NCBI GenBank assembly: GCA_016707785.1
Contig: JADJGZ010000004.1
Coordinates: 62,001 to 126,000 of the forward strand
DNA from: Bacteroidales bacterium
Lineage (GTDB): Bacteria > Bacteroidota > Bacteroidia > Bacteroidales > UBA4417
Reading direction: 5' to 3'
Length of the DNA stretch: 64,000 nucleotides
Both the position numbers and the translations under genes were made by a program. How positions within the stretch are numbered: position 1 is the stretch's first letter; every line of letters starts with the position of its first letter. The notes below the pieces were generated by a model. It ran no database searches, was not told the DNA's origin, and saw only the letters and a program-made list of their open reading frames with translations. This document shows, piece by piece, positions 63,283 to 64,000 of the stretch.

Positions 63283-64000
63283 CTAAATCTCCTTAATTAA
63301 CTTGATATTCCCAAGCAAAGAGGAGTGATCAGGCATTCGGTTAAGAATAAACTTCTCATGCAACAACTGGGTTGAAAGAATACCAGCAATAGCCATCTGG
63401 TCAACTTCTGAAAAATTGCTACCTGAATTAACTTTCGTCACAAGGCTTTGCACCCTGGTTGGGTCAAAAAATCCGGCTTGCCGAATCTTATGTTCTGAGA
63501 ATAAATCAGCTACAAATTCAGGAGCATTGGGACCAAAGAAACTCCTGGCAATGGGAGCCCGGTAAGCCTGTTTGGGACGGTTTAGAATTGAATCAGGAAT
63601 TTTACCTTTTACCGCTTTCTTCAGAAGGTATTTTTCATCCAATCCATTTAACCTGAATTTCTCCGGGAGACGAGAAGAGAATTCTATCACCCTGTAATCG
63701 AGGAATGGATACCGGCCTTCTACCGAATTACCCATTGCCATTCTATCGCCCTGGGAGGAAAGCAGGTAACCAGACATGAAAATAGAAGCTTCAAGATATT
63801 GGGACTTTGAAAGATCTCCCCAATTTCCAAAGCCTTGTGGCAATTCGGGGTATAATGCGCTAACCGGATCAAAATCTTTAAGACCCGATGTTAGCTGATC
63901 TGAAAAGTAAGATCGGATTCTCGATGTATTATGCCATCGAAGCAGGTGCGAATAGAGCGGGTCCGCTGTTTCTGTGAGCCTGAAACCAAAAAACATTTTA
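63283..64000 (-). CDS. asnB: Asparagine synthetase (glutamine-hydrolysing), C-terminal part; truncated by window edge
   Basis: About 239 residues of the C-terminal synthetase domain. The segment SSQGDRMAMGNSVEGRYPFLDYRVIEF, with its downstream helices (KYLLKKAVKGKIPDSILNRPKQAYRAPI), is diagnostic of AsnB-type enzymes. The N-terminal glutaminase and the ATP pyrophosphatase motif lie beyond 64000. The family also includes asparagine synthetase-like enzymes in surface polysaccharide or secondary-metabolite loci, so the exact role depends on the missing part. Confidence 0.85.
   Translation of the reverse strand, partial: KMFFGFRLTETADPLYSHLLRWHNTSRIRSYFSDQLTSGLKDFDPVSALYPELPQGFGNWGDLSKSQYLEASIFMSGYLLSSQGDRMAMGNSVEGRYPFLDYRVIEFSSRLPEKFRLNGLDEKYLLKKAVKGKIPDSILNRPKQAYRAPIARSFFGPNAPEFVADLFSEHKIRQAGFFDPTRVQSLVTKVNSGSNFSEVDQMAIAGILSTQLLHEKFILNRMPDHSSLLGNIKLIKEI

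Overview
The window is about 64 kb of a Bacteroidota chromosome. Lineage evidence seen in the sequence: a T9SS C-terminal sorting domain on a GH18 protein, a family S46 dipeptidyl peptidase, a Bacteroidota-style LptD/OstA-like/MlaD/amidase block, a tricorn-type S41 protease, a two-subunit methylmalonyl-CoA mutase, and the -7 element TAnnTTTG a short distance upstream of many starts. The species cannot be fixed from this; an anaerobic or facultative Bacteroidales/Marinilabiliales-like organism is my inference. Most genes are ordinary chromosomal genes at moderate GC. The clear exceptions are two very GC-rich palindromic repeat arrays.

Layout. 1-5487 (mostly minus): a truncated gene start, a patatin-barrel fusion, a PLP gamma-lyase, a ferredoxin/MinD-like ATPase and a frameshifted UPF0316-type membrane protein. 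5568-6961: a REP-associated tyrosine transposase (RAYT) between two divergently oriented arrays of a hairpin repeat. 6975-14169: a DUF5060 glycoside hydrolase, a tricorn protease and two exported proteins. 14285-20820: an envelope block with OstA-like protein, MlaD, SPOR-amidase and LptD. 20941-28487: three copies of an intergenic repeat, then three related PAS histidine kinases without receiver partners, lying between lptD and ridA. 28792-37808: RidA, a DPP11-type peptidase, a T9SS GH18 protein, a NarL-type two-component pair (kinase frameshifted), a TorF-like porin and an ammonium transporter. 37886-43698: an SDR epimerase, an 865-bp low-complexity spacer, and mutA-mutB. 43895-51712: a transglutaminase-like TPR protein, a YwqK-like lipoprotein, an ArnT-like glycosyltransferase, a DUF2007 protein, an acyltransferase, an Omp85-like barrel and a small membrane protein. 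51775-54618 (minus): amidohydrolase, a roughly 69-residue protein and a 5'-nucleotidase with overlapping reading frames. 54820-60893: four mevalonate-pathway genes followed by adenine deaminase. 61151-64000: an ArsR regulator with a candidate operator, a frameshifted Ig-like lipoprotein and the C-terminal part of asparagine synthetase.

How the genes work together. LptD, the OstA-like protein, MlaD and the amidase build and maintain the envelope. HMG-CoA reductase, a GYDIA-type GHMP kinase, diphosphomevalonate decarboxylase and mevalonate kinase cover most steps from HMG-CoA to isopentenyl diphosphate. MutA/MutB interconvert succinyl-CoA and methylmalonyl-CoA. The TorF-like porin and Amt plausibly carry ammonium across the two membranes. 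The S46 peptidase and GH18 protein are exported degradative enzymes. The RAYT and its arrays are the most unusual structure in the window. Three genes each carry a single-base frameshift beside a short C/G run, which points to sequence errors more than to real pseudogenes.
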